Translations under genes and position numbers: made by a program | In this document: positions 27,101 to 34,548 of the stretch, one piece after another | Position numbering within the stretch: position 1 is the first letter of the stretch | How the letters are laid out: each line of letters begins with the position of its first letter | The notes under the pieces: generated by a model | The model's input: only the letters and a program-made list of their open reading frames with translations | What the model was told of the DNA's origin: nothing | Databases searched by the model: none | Assembly: GCA_900472395.1 (NCBI GenBank) | Contig: UCHV01000039.1 | Coordinates: 362 to 64,361, forward strand | Length of the DNA stretch: 64,000 nucleotides | Origin: Hyphomicrobiales bacterium | GTDB taxonomy: Bacteria; Pseudomonadota; Alphaproteobacteria; Rhizobiales; Rhizobiaceae | Reading direction: 5' to 3'

Positions 27101-27335
27101 GGCCAAGCGGTGTAATCGACCAATCCTTCTCGCGGATCAGATGACCGCAGCCACCGCCGCCGACTGGCCATACCGTTGCGAGCGATGGCGTATGCCTGGC
27201 GCCATCACGCAGCATTCTGAGGCCAGATCGGACCACCTCGCTGGCATTGCCATAACCGCCCGATGTCAGGCAGTCGGAGATGAAACCCTCGAGCTCGGGG
27301 GTCAAAGAGAAATTGCGCGTGAGACGTTTAGCCAT
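24162..27335 (-). CDS. Hybrid sensor kinase with N-terminal ParD-like RHH domain
   Basis: The protein of about 1057 residues starts with a ribbon-helix-helix domain of the ParD antitoxin type (residues 1-45: RNFSLTPELEGFISDCL, GGYGNASEVVRSGLRMLRD). It then continues without a break into a cytoplasmic hybrid kinase. A PAS-like sensor follows at about 70-200, then two further PAS/PAC units to about 465 and a coiled coil. The transmitter has the His motif GGVAHDFNNLLQ, N-box NLAINARDAME and G-box GKGSGLGLSMVYGF. Two receivers end the protein (TDVVMPG and TDFNLPG, each with its phospho-Asp). No membrane segment is present. No ParE toxin gene is adjacent. RHH domains bind DNA as dimers, so the kinase may be dimerised by it or may bind DNA itself. 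Confidence 0.85.
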   Translation of the reverse strand: MAKRLTRNFSLTPELEGFISDCLTSGGYGNASEVVRSGLRMLRDGARHTPSLATVWPVGGGGCGHLIREKDWSITPLGPVSTWSVELRTTVANIVNSPVAKVLMWGPAHVMIYNDLYAKIVADKHPAALGSNVAETWPEIWEWNREMIAAGLRGELRSFHDQSMTLVRDGHPQEFIFDLFYTPVYEADGKIGGVMCTVVDNSDRVDFEKRLADSEAELRRVTDAVPMLISYVDRNHVYRFANGAYESWFGTRPDEMIGRPVVDVIGEKAYEGRRPDIDRALGGEVVTAEADMRHGDGPVRRLEIRYIPHVEVDGSVPGVYILGIDVEERAVREAELEISNSRFHTAMNAVHGVLWTNSADGRMIGEQQGWAGLTGQSFDQYQDFGWVSAVHPDDIEASVESWNAAVAAKSIYVHEHRVRRHDGAWRQFAIRALPIIGFKGDIVEWVGVHTDISHQRAAEAALREQAETLARQVRHRERAEEQLKQLNENLEARVISEISDRRQAEAKLAQAQKMETVGKLTGGVAHDFNNLLQVVSGNLQLLSKEVAGNQRAEAKIANAMAGVSRGSKLASQLLAFGRRQALEPKVVNISRFVRDMDDMIRRAIGEAIEVETVVGGGLWNTFIDPTQIENALLNLAINARDAMEGRGKLTIELSNAHLDDAYARTHDEVTPGQYVMMAVTDTGSGMPSEIIEKVFEPFFSTKAEGKGSGLGLSMVYGFVKQSGGHVKIYSEVGHGTTIRLYLPRALQVEDVEVVVDTGPVVGGSETVLVVEDDAEVRETVIALLTDLGYRTLKAVDAASALTVIDSGIPIDLLFTDVVMPGTLKSPEMARKAKERLPNLAVLFTSGYTENSIVHGGKLDAGVELLSKPYTREALARKFRHVLANQAQRSSAQGKRASVERPDEPEMPRVVEQSLAAEPTVGKIGRLTVLLVEDDALIRINTAEMLQDAGLIVVEAGSAEEAKAALQTMEINVLVTDFNLPGASGSELAAEARALRPATLIVYATGDPSAVRGEKGAIVVSKPYDAAKLANAIASAKPEDWAREDIHSSEKNGENEGV

Positions 27336-27391
27336 GACGGCTCGTCCCATGGAATTGAATTTGTGTCAATGTGTGTCACAATCTGAAATAT

Positions 27392-28405
27392 CTATCCGTT
27401 CCTGATTCTGATCTTGGATGCCGGCGCGGACAACCTCCAGGTCAGAACGTCTTCCCTCACCGCCCATTCGCTCGTTCCGGCGAGCGCCGTCCCAACGATC
27501 CGTTTCAGGACAAGAGATCCAAACCCATTCCCTCGGGAAAGAAGGTCGGCGTTACGGATCGCGGTCTCTTTCCAGGTCAGACAGAATGTACCCTCCGACT
27601 CAGACTCATCATCGTGAACTGCCCAAGCAACACTCACGCTCGAGCGATGCATATCCGCAAACTGCACGCGGTTCATGATCAACTCATGTAGCGCCATGCC
27701 GATGTTCAAGACGGCGTTTGCATCGAGAAGCATATCGGGACCGGAGATCGTAAATTCGCCGGTGCTATTGAATGGCTTCACCTGATGCGAAATCAACGAT
27801 CGCAGCTCAACACCTGCCCAGTCGACCGATGATAGCAAGTCGTGGGAATGAGAGAGCCCCATGATGCGTTCGCGCACACGCTTCTCAAACTCTTGAATGT
27901 CGTGGCTACGGGACGCCGTTTGCGAGATGACCGAGAGGATGACGGCATACTGGTTTTTCACCCGATGATTGATCTCGCGCATAAGCAATCGCAGACGGCG
28001 CTCGTTTTCCTTGGCTTCGGAAATATCTCGCGCGATTTTGGACGCGCCAACGACCTTGCCGCGCTTGTTGGTAATTGGAGATATGGTGATGGAAACCTGG
28101 ACCGGGTCGCCGGAGCTTTTGCGCCGAACCGTTTCGAACGTTTCGATCTGCTCACCCAGCTTCAATCGTCGAATGATCTCGATTTCTTCATCGTGCCGAT
28201 CGTCCGGAATGATAATATATATCGACTGACCGACCGCTTGCTCCGCCGAAAACCCGAAGAGCCGTTCAGCAGCCTTGTTCCAACTGACGATCTCGCCCGA
28301 GAGGTCCTTGCTGATGATCGCGTCGAACGAGGAGTCGACGATCGCGGCGAGACGAGCCTCGCTATGGTTCTTTTGTCGCCGCTTCGGGGATTTCTTGTCT
28401 GCCAT
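27392..28405 (-). CDS. PAS-HWE/HisKA_2 sensor histidine kinase
   Basis: This is a soluble kinase of 337 residues starting at MADKKSPKR after AGGTCGAG. One PAS/PAC unit (AAIVDSSFDAIISKDLSGEI, KIARDISEAKENERRL) precedes the HWE acceptor motif LMREINHRVKNQYAVILSV near residue 150. The ATPase N-box is unusual: HELIMNRVQFA stands where HELATNAAKYG is normal, so the Asn is kept but the following Lys is lost. The G-box GNGFGSLVLKRIVG is present. It is followed by the RHH-fused hybrid kinase and preceded by a receiver gene on the same strand. Confidence 0.85.
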   Translation of the reverse strand: MADKKSPKRRQKNHSEARLAAIVDSSFDAIISKDLSGEIVSWNKAAERLFGFSAEQAVGQSIYIIIPDDRHDEEIEIIRRLKLGEQIETFETVRRKSSGDPVQVSITISPITNKRGKVVGASKIARDISEAKENERRLRLLMREINHRVKNQYAVILSVISQTASRSHDIQEFEKRVRERIMGLSHSHDLLSSVDWAGVELRSLISHQVKPFNSTGEFTISGPDMLLDANAVLNIGMALHELIMNRVQFADMHRSSVSVAWAVHDDESESEGTFCLTWKETAIRNADLLSRGNGFGSLVLKRIVGTALAGTSEWAVREDVLTWRLSAPASKIRIRNG

Positions 28406-28537
28406 GCACTCGACCTGAACCATTTCGCAACACGCCCGCCAGCCGAACGAATGACACTCGGGCAGACAGCTTCTAAAAACTGGCAATCATTAAGAATGTT
28501 TCCGGGCGGGCCTTGGCAGCCGAAAGAAGAGATAATC

Positions 28538-28915
28538 TCAGGCGGCTTTTGCAAGCCGTCTCACAGACGCGGCGACCGCCTCCAGATCGTAAGGCTTCTC
28601 ATAGAACACAGCGTCGCTTGGTAGTGTGCTCCTTGCCACCCGCACCATCCCTGAAGCAATGATAATGCCAATGTGGGCGCTCAACTCTCTGGTTCTTTGA
28701 GCAAGCTGAAGTCCGTCCATCGAGCCGGGCATATTGACGTCAGTAAACATCACGTCGATATCTTGCCGGGAAGAAAGGATCCGCAGGGCTTCATCCGCGT
28801 TGGCGGCTTCGACGGTCGTTACGTGCGAGCTGGACAGAAAATCTGCGACGTCCATCCTGATCAGCCCCTCGTCCTCAACGATAAGAACAACAATGATCTG
28901 TTGGGTAACTTCCAT
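28538..28915 (-). CDS. Single-domain response regulator
   Basis: This 125-residue CheY/DivK-like receiver has the acidic pair in VLIVEDEGLIRMD, the phospho-Asp in FTDVNMPGSMDG near residue 60, the Thr/Ser position in IIIASG and the Lys in FYEKPYD. It lacks an output domain. It lies upstream of the PAS-HWE kinase on the same strand with a gap of about 130 bases, and probably receives phosphate from it or from the RHH hybrid kinase. Confidence 0.9.
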   Translation of the reverse strand: MEVTQQIIVVLIVEDEGLIRMDVADFLSSSHVTTVEAANADEALRILSSRQDIDVMFTDVNMPGSMDGLQLAQRTRELSAHIGIIIASGMVRVARSTLPSDAVFYEKPYDLEAVAASVRRLAKAA

Positions 28916-29282
28916 TTATTGCCTCTATTCGTTGAGACGCTCAATTACATGATGACCTCGCCTCAACGTACATCCGACGAATGTTTAGTTGGTCGAATCG
29001 ATTATCACAAACAGCGTTTGACCTCGAGATATAGATTGCAGACGGCATTTGACCAGCTGACCAAGCCAGATCAATGCACTTTTGGAAGCTGAGGCACGTG
29101 AACTATTCCTGCGAGCAGAAAGGACAAAATCGGCGCGCCCACACCCGTTGCATCAACTTTGATTTCGTCCCTATGGCTGAAACGGTGAGGATTCCACAAG
29201 ATGTCCCGGTCGTATCGCGCGCTTAGCAGGGCCCGGAAGCGCCTAAAGCGCGCTCGACGCCGAACAAGCAGCATGTCTGTCC
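28916..29282. other. Intergenic stretch, no gene recognised
   Basis: A minus-strand frame runs through most of this stretch and reads RFRALLSARYDRDILWNPHRF, but it has no start, no ribosome binding site and no family I can name. It may be decayed coding DNA attached to the DoxX remnant. Confidence 0.35.
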
Positions 29283-29600
29283 CTATAAGTGGCGCGGCCG
29301 TTTCCGGCCTCCTGCAAAAATTGCGAGCCACACAATAAGCGGCTGTAAAGGCAGGCGGAGGCAATGGTAGGCCCATTGCCAGCTTGATGTTGCTGGAGCC
29401 AGCGCCAGGGCAGTCCCCGCATACCGTCGGGTCTGAGGAATAAGCAGACCGATCGCACCTGCGATTTCGCAAACTCCCGTCAGCATGATGACATTAGGGG
29501 CGTCAGGCACCCAGTCGGGAGTGATGCTTAGAAAAGGCGCCGGACACGCAAGATGCAGGAAGCCCGCAACACCGTAGAAGGCAAACAGGCCGAGCCGACA
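29283..29600 (-). pseudogene. DoxX-like membrane protein remnant
   Basis: The minus strand reads LFAFYGVAGFLHLACPAPFL, then VPDAPNVIMLTGVCEIAGAI and GLLIPQTRRYAGTALALAP, and later RLPLQPLIVWLAIFAGG. This is the four-helix DoxX/DoxX-like family. There is no start codon, because the first helix is cut at the joint with the AbiEi gene. The segment between helices 3 and 4 is compressed, with a competing frame NIKLAMGLPLPP, indicating a frameshift. Confidence 0.6.
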
Positions 29601-29604
29601 GCGC

Positions 29605-30186
29605 TTGCGCGCCCTCTACAGTCTGCAAACCCAGCTTAATCTGCAAGTCCATGTCGGCGCCCTGAGCGCACTCGCATCAGAGGGGTCGGCCCATTGCATG
29701 CGGCTGGGTCGAGAAACCGTTTTTCTATTTTCCAAAACGGGCGGCGTTCTCCCCGGCTGGTTCAAGACCCACGATTGGGGCGTCGATCTAAGACATACAC
29801 AAACGCAATTCCTGCCTCCTCATCTCGGTGTCCGAGACACAGTGATGGGCGGGTTCAGGGTGAAAACGTCGACAGCCGAGCGTGCCATCCTGGAATGCCT
29901 GCTCCTGGCACCGAACACGGTCGATCTGATGGAAACCCTTCAGGTGCTGGAGGGCCTTCGAACGTTGCGCCCCGCACTGATGCAGTCGCTACTGGAAGCC
30001 TGCGCCTCCATCAAGGTCAAACGACTTTTTCTCTTCATGGCGGACAAGGCTTCCTTGCCGGTTCTGTCTCATCTTAAAACCGACGCGCTTGACTTGGGGA
30101 CCGGAGATCGGGCGATGGTGAAGGGCGGCGTCTATATTGCCAAGCATCGCCTAATCCTGCCCAAGGAACTGGCCTTCCATGAATGA
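29605..30186 (+). pseudogene. AbiEi-type antitoxin, missing N-terminal HTH
   Basis: From LRALYSLQTQLNLQVHVGAL to the C-terminus (GTGDRAMVKGGVYIAKHRLI) this matches the AbiEi antitoxin of type IV toxin-antitoxin systems. The usual first 80 or so residues with the winged helix are absent, and the frame starts at the joint with the DoxX remnant without a ribosome binding site. The toxin gene overlaps its end by 8 bases, as in intact abiE operons. The remaining domain is the one that would oppose the toxin, but autoregulation by DNA binding would be lost. Confidence 0.75.
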
Positions 30187-31094
30187 GGCATACAGACACC
30201 AAGTGCGGTTGCTGCTCGATGTCCTTCCCCTCGTTGCCGAGGAGAAGGTGTTCGCTCTCAAAGGTGGAACCGCGATCAATCTCTTCGAGCGCGACCTTCC
30301 CAGGCTTTCCGTCGACATCGACCTCACCTATCTGCCGCTCGACGGACGAGAGGCGGCGTTGGCCGCGATTTCCGAAGCGCTGCAGCGGATCAAGGCCCGC
30401 ATTGAGAAGACCGTCGCCAAAACCCGGGTCACGCTCGTCGTCCAGCCTGGCGGCATCGAAGCCAAACTGCACTGCCAGCGTGGCCGCGTTCAGATCAGGG
30501 TCGAAGTCAACCCGACGCTTCGCGGTCATCTTATGCCGACGCGGATTATGCCCTGTACGGCGCGCGTACAGGATAAGTTCGAAGTGTTCGTGGAGACCCC
30601 CGTCGTTTCCCACGGAGAACTGTTTGGCGGGAAGATCTGCGCCGCGCTCGACCGCCAGCATCCTCGCGACCTGTTCGATCTACAGCTACTTCTGGACGCA
30701 GAAGGTATTACTGACGAGATCAAACTCGGCTTTCTCGCCGCCTTAATCGGCCATGGCCGTCCGATCAACGAACTGCTCAAACCCAGACCAAAGGATCGTC
30801 GGGAGGCCTTCACCAGTCAGTTCGCCGGCACGGCCTTCGCCGAATTCAGCTATGACGATCATGAGGCGACGCTCACGTCTCGCGGAAGCCATCGCTGTGG
30901 CGCTGACACCCGCCGACAAGGCTTTCCTGCTTGGTTTCAAGAACGCCGATCCGGACTGGTCTTTATTCCCCCTCGCCGAAGTCGCCAATCTTCCTGCGGT
31001 CCAATGGAGGTTGAGTAATCTAGCGATGCTGAAATCCGACAATCCCGGCAAACACATCCAAAGCCTCCAGTCGCTCCAAGCGAAACTTGCGTAG
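30179..31094 (+). pseudogene. AbiEii-type nucleotidyltransferase toxin, frameshifted
   Basis: AbiEii toxins are nucleotidyltransferases that block growth, for example by modifying tRNA or by binding nucleotides. Here FALKGGTAINLFERDLPRLS with SVDIDLTYL carries the GS/GG-x(9+)-DxD motif, and SHGELFGGKICAALDRQHPRDLFD, here seen in pieces, carries the later conserved Lys and Asp. Near 30870 a frameshift moves the last 75 codons (RLAEAIAVALTPADKAFLLG to the end at 31094) out of frame. The in-frame product instead ends at 31018 with an unrelated tail. Catalytic motifs are intact, so partial activity cannot be ruled out. Confidence 0.75.
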
Positions 31095-31362
31095 CCTGAC
31101 GCAAATCGACCGGGGAGCGAGCGCTGCTCCGAGCCAAGTGGCGACCTACCCACATCCGGTGTCGGCCTCCGCGCCACGGACTGACCGCCAAGGCAAAGCG
31201 CGAAGCTGCCACTGGACGCTACGAGCCCTGACATCGGCCGCAAACAAGGCGCGCTGTCTCGCCTTGAAGGGACATGAACCGACGGCCCGTCGTTCAATGG
31301 ATTTATTCGGATTAGATTTTCCCACCCGGACAGCTATTTAGCTGCTGATAGCCGTCCATGAC
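31095..31362. other. Intergenic stretch before the chimeric IS
   Basis: No supported gene. A minus-strand frame is open through most of it but is arginine- and serine-rich, as random GC-rich DNA would be. Confidence 0.35.
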
Positions 31363-31388
31363 TGAACCGCACCGGGTTTGCCGGAGGC
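31363..31388 (+). repeat. Left terminal inverted repeat of the chimeric IS
   Basis: These 26 bases (TGAACCGCACCGGGTTTG and 8 more) are the exact reverse complement of 32267-32292. They are preceded by the duplicated TGAC. Confidence 0.85.
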
Positions 31389-31401
31389 CATTTGGTTTGA
31401 G

Positions 31402-31700
31402 TTATGCGGCCATGGCTGGTTCGTCCAGCATGGCGTAGTAGCGTTCTTCTGCCTCGGCTGGCGATATGTTTCCGATAGGCTCCAGAAGTCGTCGGTGGTT
31501 GAACCAGTCGACCCATTCCAGAGTGGCGAATTCTACCGCTTCGAAGTTCCTCCATGGTCCGCGCCGATGGACCTCGGCCTTGTAAAGACCGTTGATCGTT
31601 TCGGCGAGGGCATTGTCATAACTGTCGCCGACACTTCCGACAGAAGGCTCTATGCCAGCTTCTGCCAGCCGCTCGGAGTATCGGATGGACACGTATTGGG
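31402..31700 (-). pseudogene. IS3-family transposase orfB, C-terminal fragment
   Basis: The fragment reads QYVSIRYSERLAEAGIEPSV, GDSYDNALAETINGLYKAEV and HRRLLEPIGNISPAEAEERY to a natural stop next to the left repeat. It carries the third catalytic acid of the DDE triad (Glu in ALAETING). The first two catalytic Asp residues are lost where the IS30 sequence begins at about 31700. Confidence 0.8.
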
Positions 31701-31744
31701 CAGATTCAATCGGTCGCAGCAACATTCCAAACCAGGAGGTGTTG

Positions 31745-32266
31745 ATGGCTACGGGAAGACGGAAATCAGAGCGATCGACGCGGGAGAAATTATCCTCGCC
31801 AGGCCGGCCGCCTGTATGGCAGCGTGAGAACCTGTGTCGGTTCTGGCGGGAAATAGCGGCTGGCTTGTCCAGCGAGGATGCCGCTGTTGAAGCTGGGGTC
31901 TCTGCCCCCGTTGGGAACCGGTGGTTTCGGAGTTCAGGCGGCACGCCTCCTACTCATCTTTCACCCTCGGCAACACCAGTCAAAAACCGCAGCCTGACGT
32001 TCCAAGAGCGAGAAGAAATTGCTTTGGAATGTGCTCGAGGCACCGGCATCCGTGCCATCGCACGTAAGCTGGGACGATCAGCCAGTACGATCTCGCGGGA
32101 GATCAGACGCAATTCAGCGACACGCGGCTGCGACTTCGACTATCGTGCCATCACTGCTCAGTGGCATGCTGATCGAGCGGCCAAACGGCCGAAGATAGCG
32201 AAGCTCGCAGCCAATGCCGCCCTTCGAGATTACGTGCAGGACCGGCTCTCGGGCCTGATAGTTGGA
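31745..32266 (+). pseudogene. IS30-family transposase, N-terminal fragment
   Basis: An excellent Shine-Dalgarno (AGGAGGTG) precedes the ATG. The product contains the IS30 helix-turn-helix (LTFQEREEIALECARG, then AIARKLGRSASTISREIRRN) and DYRAITAQWHADRAAKRPK. The reading frame then enters the right inverted repeat of the IS3-type end, so the whole catalytic domain is absent. Read-through would add an unrelated tail to 32389. The remaining part is a DNA-binding domain that could still bind IS30 ends. Confidence 0.75.
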
Positions 32267-32292
32267 GCCTCCGGCAAACCCGGTGCGGTTCA
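32267..32292 (-). repeat. Right terminal inverted repeat of the chimeric IS
   Basis: This is the exact inverted copy of the left 26-bp end, followed by the duplicated TGAC. Its intactness suggests the element moved, or was moved, as a unit in its present chimeric form. Confidence 0.85.
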
Positions 32293-32471
32293 TGACCTTC
32301 CGGAGGGCAAGTCAGTTTCGAGATATTTGAGTTATAAAATTTCGAAAGCGCCTTATATAATGCAATTAAGACAGCGATATAGGCTCTGAGCTTCTGCCAA
32401 AATTTGCATGACATTTGGAAAAAATTGCATTCACGATCATATGTCGTTATAGTGAGTGCAGGAGCTATCCC

Positions 32472-33059
32472 ATGACGAAGCTACAGGAACTGAAAAAGCA
32501 TCTGCGGTCCGGAAAAGTCTACCGTCGGGAGGATCTCGCCCAATGGTCGTCGTCTGTCGATCGGCATCTTCAGCAGCTACTGGCAGAAGGGTATCTGACC
32601 AAGCTATCGACCGGCGTCTATCACCGGCCGAAGCAGACTGCATTCGGCAAAGCCCCCGCCGAGGATGGCGCGCTCGTCGAGGCTTTCCTGAAGGATGACC
32701 GTTACCTCGTCACCTCGCCTAATGCCTATAACAGCCTGGGTGTAGGCGCGACGCAGCTCTATAACAAGACCGTCGTCTATAACCATAAGCGCCACGGCAA
32801 CTTCATGCTGGGCGGCCGAGAGTTCGAGTTCCGCAAAAAACCAGCCTTCCCCAAAACCCTGACCAAAGAATTCCTACTGGTCGACCTGGTCAACAATCTC
32901 GACCAGCTGGCCGAGGACCGCGATCAGGTGCTGGCCCGCGTGAAGGAACGTGCCCTGCAAGGCAATCGCACCGCCCTCACCCGTGCCGCCAAGGAATACG
33001 GTATGGTGCGCACGCGGAAATTCTTCAACACCCTCGCCGCGGATACGCATGCCAGCTGA
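32472..33059 (+). CDS. DUF6088/AbiEi-like antitoxin of a type IV TA module
   Basis: This 195-residue protein starts after AGGAGCT. It has an N-terminal winged-helix segment (LRSGKVYRREDLAQWSSSVD, then LLAEGYLTKLSTGVYHRP) and the downstream domain of AbiEi-like antitoxins annotated DUF6088. The next gene overlaps it by 11 bases and encodes the front of an AbiEii-type nucleotidyltransferase, so it was the antitoxin of a second type IV module. It looks intact while its toxin is truncated, which is the stable way for such a module to decay. Confidence 0.8.
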   Translation: MTKLQELKKHLRSGKVYRREDLAQWSSSVDRHLQQLLAEGYLTKLSTGVYHRPKQTAFGKAPAEDGALVEAFLKDDRYLVTSPNAYNSLGVGATQLYNKTVVYNHKRHGNFMLGGREFEFRKKPAFPKTLTKEFLLVDLVNNLDQLAEDRDQVLARVKERALQGNRTALTRAAKEYGMVRTRKFFNTLAADTHAS

Positions 33060-33200
33060 TTTCCTCCATAGGCACAGGGATTTTGCTTCCCTCCTGCGCA
33101 TCGTCGCGGACCAGATGAAGGTGCAGCCGGTGCTGGTCGAAAAAGATAATTGGATTATGCATTGCCTGTACGGCCTGCAGCAGTTGGAGATGGCGTTCGA
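33049..33200 (+). pseudogene. AbiEii-like toxin, N-terminal fragment cut by IS3
   Basis: The frame gives MPADFLHRHRDFASLLRIVA, then VQPVLVEKDNWIMHCLYGLQ, the typical start of a nucleotidyltransferase-fold toxin just before its KGGTSL motif. At about 33200 the sequence switches to an IS3-family transposase gene on the other strand. The whole active site is lost. Confidence 0.75.
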
Positions 33201-33650
33201 GTCGTCGTTCAGCTTGGCACTGAGCGATAACAGGTCTCGCTGACCTCGAAGGTGCGGCAGGCAAGCGCAATGCTCACCCCGCGCGATGCCACTGCGTTGG
33301 CGGCCATCTCTCGGCGTTGAGACGGCCGCGTTAATTTTTTCCCAAAGCTTCCTTCAGCAGTTCCGCTTGCATGCTCATCTCGGCATACATCTTCTTCAGC
33401 CGGCGGTTCTCATCCTCCAGAGCCTTCATCTGGCTGATCATCGACGCGTCCATGCCGCCGTATCTGGATCGCCATTTGTAAAAAGGACGCCGTACTCATC
33501 CCATGTTCCCGGCAAAGCTCAGGCACAGGAACACCGCCTTCCGCCTGGCGCAGAATGGCTAGGATTTGGGGTTCGCTAAGTCTGCTTGTCTTCATCAAAA
33601 ATCTCCTCGATCATAAACCCCGAGAAAATTCTACTTTGAAGCCCGTTATC
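33201..33650 (-). mobile_element. IS3-family element fragment (orfA and start of orfB)
   Basis: On the minus strand orfA starts MKTSRLSEPQILAILRQAEG with VPVPELCREHGMSTASF. An extra T near 33478 then shifts it out of frame before KWRSRYGGMDASM. After the A-rich site where IS3 elements change frame, orfB begins (VSIALACRTFEVSETCYR). A base is missing near 33217, and the copy ends inside the AbiEii gene. Both the length and the lesions make it inactive. Confidence 0.75.
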
Positions 33651-33699
33651 TGCCGGGGGCATCACCATAGGGCTGCGATGCCCAGGTGCGATCTCTGGC

Positions 33700-34527
33700 T
33701 CAAAGTCGAGCAACAGAGCGAAGTTCTTCAGCATCTGCAATCGGAAGACCGAAAAACTCGAGATAGGCGGGGATCTGCTCGAACAGCATGTCCGTGCCGA
33801 CCTGATAATCACAGCCGCGCGCACGCGCAGCAGCCAGAAACGGCGTGATCTCCTGGCTCAACACCACCTCCCCTACGAAGGCAGAGGCTGAAATGCGCGA
33901 CACATCGAACGGCAGCGGATCACCTTCCTTCATGCCAAGCGGCGTCGCGTTGATGACGATATCGTATTCGTCGGGGTCGGTCATGCCGGTGGTCACCCGC
34001 AGGTCGGAGTAATAGTTTCTCAAGCGCCCGGCCAGCCCTTCCATCATCGATAGAGACGTATCGCCAAGCGCCAGCTCCGCCAGCCCGGCCTTTGCCAGCG
34101 ACGCCGCAATGGCGGAGCCGACACCGCCTGCACCGACGATGATCGCACGTCGCCCCTCAATGGGTCGTCCACGCCGCAACATGCCGCGCACAAAACCTTC
34201 GCCATCGAACATCTCACCGATCAGGCTGCCATCCGGCTCCAGGCGCACGGCATTACAAGCCCCGGCCACCTGCGCATTCCTGGACACACGGTCCAGCAGC
34301 GCCATCGTGGTTATCTTGTGCGGCATGGTAATCAGCGCGCCGTGAATATTGGACAGGCGAAAAACCAGTTTCAGGAAGGATGCGTAATCATCCGGCCGAC
34401 ACCCCATCGGCACGACCACGGCATCAATCCCGTGCTTCTCGAAATACGGATTGTAGATCAACGGCGCCTTGAACGTCTGGGTCGGGAAACCGAGATGCGC
34501 GATGAGTTTCGTGTTGCCGTTGATCAT
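33700..34527 (-). CDS. Shikimate/quinate dehydrogenase (AroE family)
   Basis: This 275-residue AroE-family enzyme has a substrate domain with GALITMPHKITTM (catalytic Lys near residue 71) and a Rossmann domain with IIVGAGGVGSAIAASLAKAG near 130. A typical FEQIPAYLEFFG motif lies near the end. Its place in a cluster with AroQ, a dehydroshikimate dehydratase and an importer points to oxidation of quinate or shikimate in catabolism rather than to biosynthesis. It is the last gene of a six-gene operon. An IS3 remnant begins just beyond its stop, so the final residues could be altered. Confidence 0.85.
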   Translation of the reverse strand: MINGNTKLIAHLGFPTQTFKAPLIYNPYFEKHGIDAVVVPMGCRPDDYASFLKLVFRLSNIHGALITMPHKITTMALLDRVSRNAQVAGACNAVRLEPDGSLIGEMFDGEGFVRGMLRRGRPIEGRRAIIVGAGGVGSAIAASLAKAGLAELALGDTSLSMMEGLAGRLRNYYSDLRVTTGMTDPDEYDIVINATPLGMKEGDPLPFDVSRISASAFVGEVVLSQEITPFLAAARARGCDYQVGTDMLFEQIPAYLEFFGLPIADAEELRSVARL

Positions 34528-34548
34528 CGGCGTATGCTCCCCAGTCCA

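Larger units (their letters stand above)
31363..32292. mobile_element. Chimeric insertion sequence: IS3 ends around an IS30 gene fragment
   Basis: A 930-bp unit is bounded by perfect 26-bp inverted repeats beginning TGAACCGCACCGGG. It is flanked on both sides by TGAC, a 4-bp target-site duplication (31359-31362 and 32293-32296). Inside, the left part is the 3' third of an IS3-family orfB on the minus strand. The rest is the 5' part of an IS30-family transposase on the plus strand, running directly into the right repeat. The orfA and front of orfB expected near the right end are missing. Neither transposase is complete. Confidence 0.75.

Noticed and set aside
24162..27335. A separate parD antitoxin gene followed by a kinase gene
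   Set aside because: There is no stop or new start between the RHH part and the PAS part, and the linker continues in one frame, so a fusion is the simplest reading. No parE was found nearby.
31652..32389. A complete regulator of 245 residues
   Set aside because: It is an IS30 transposase N-terminus preceded by out-of-frame IS3 sequence and followed by read-through into an IS end.
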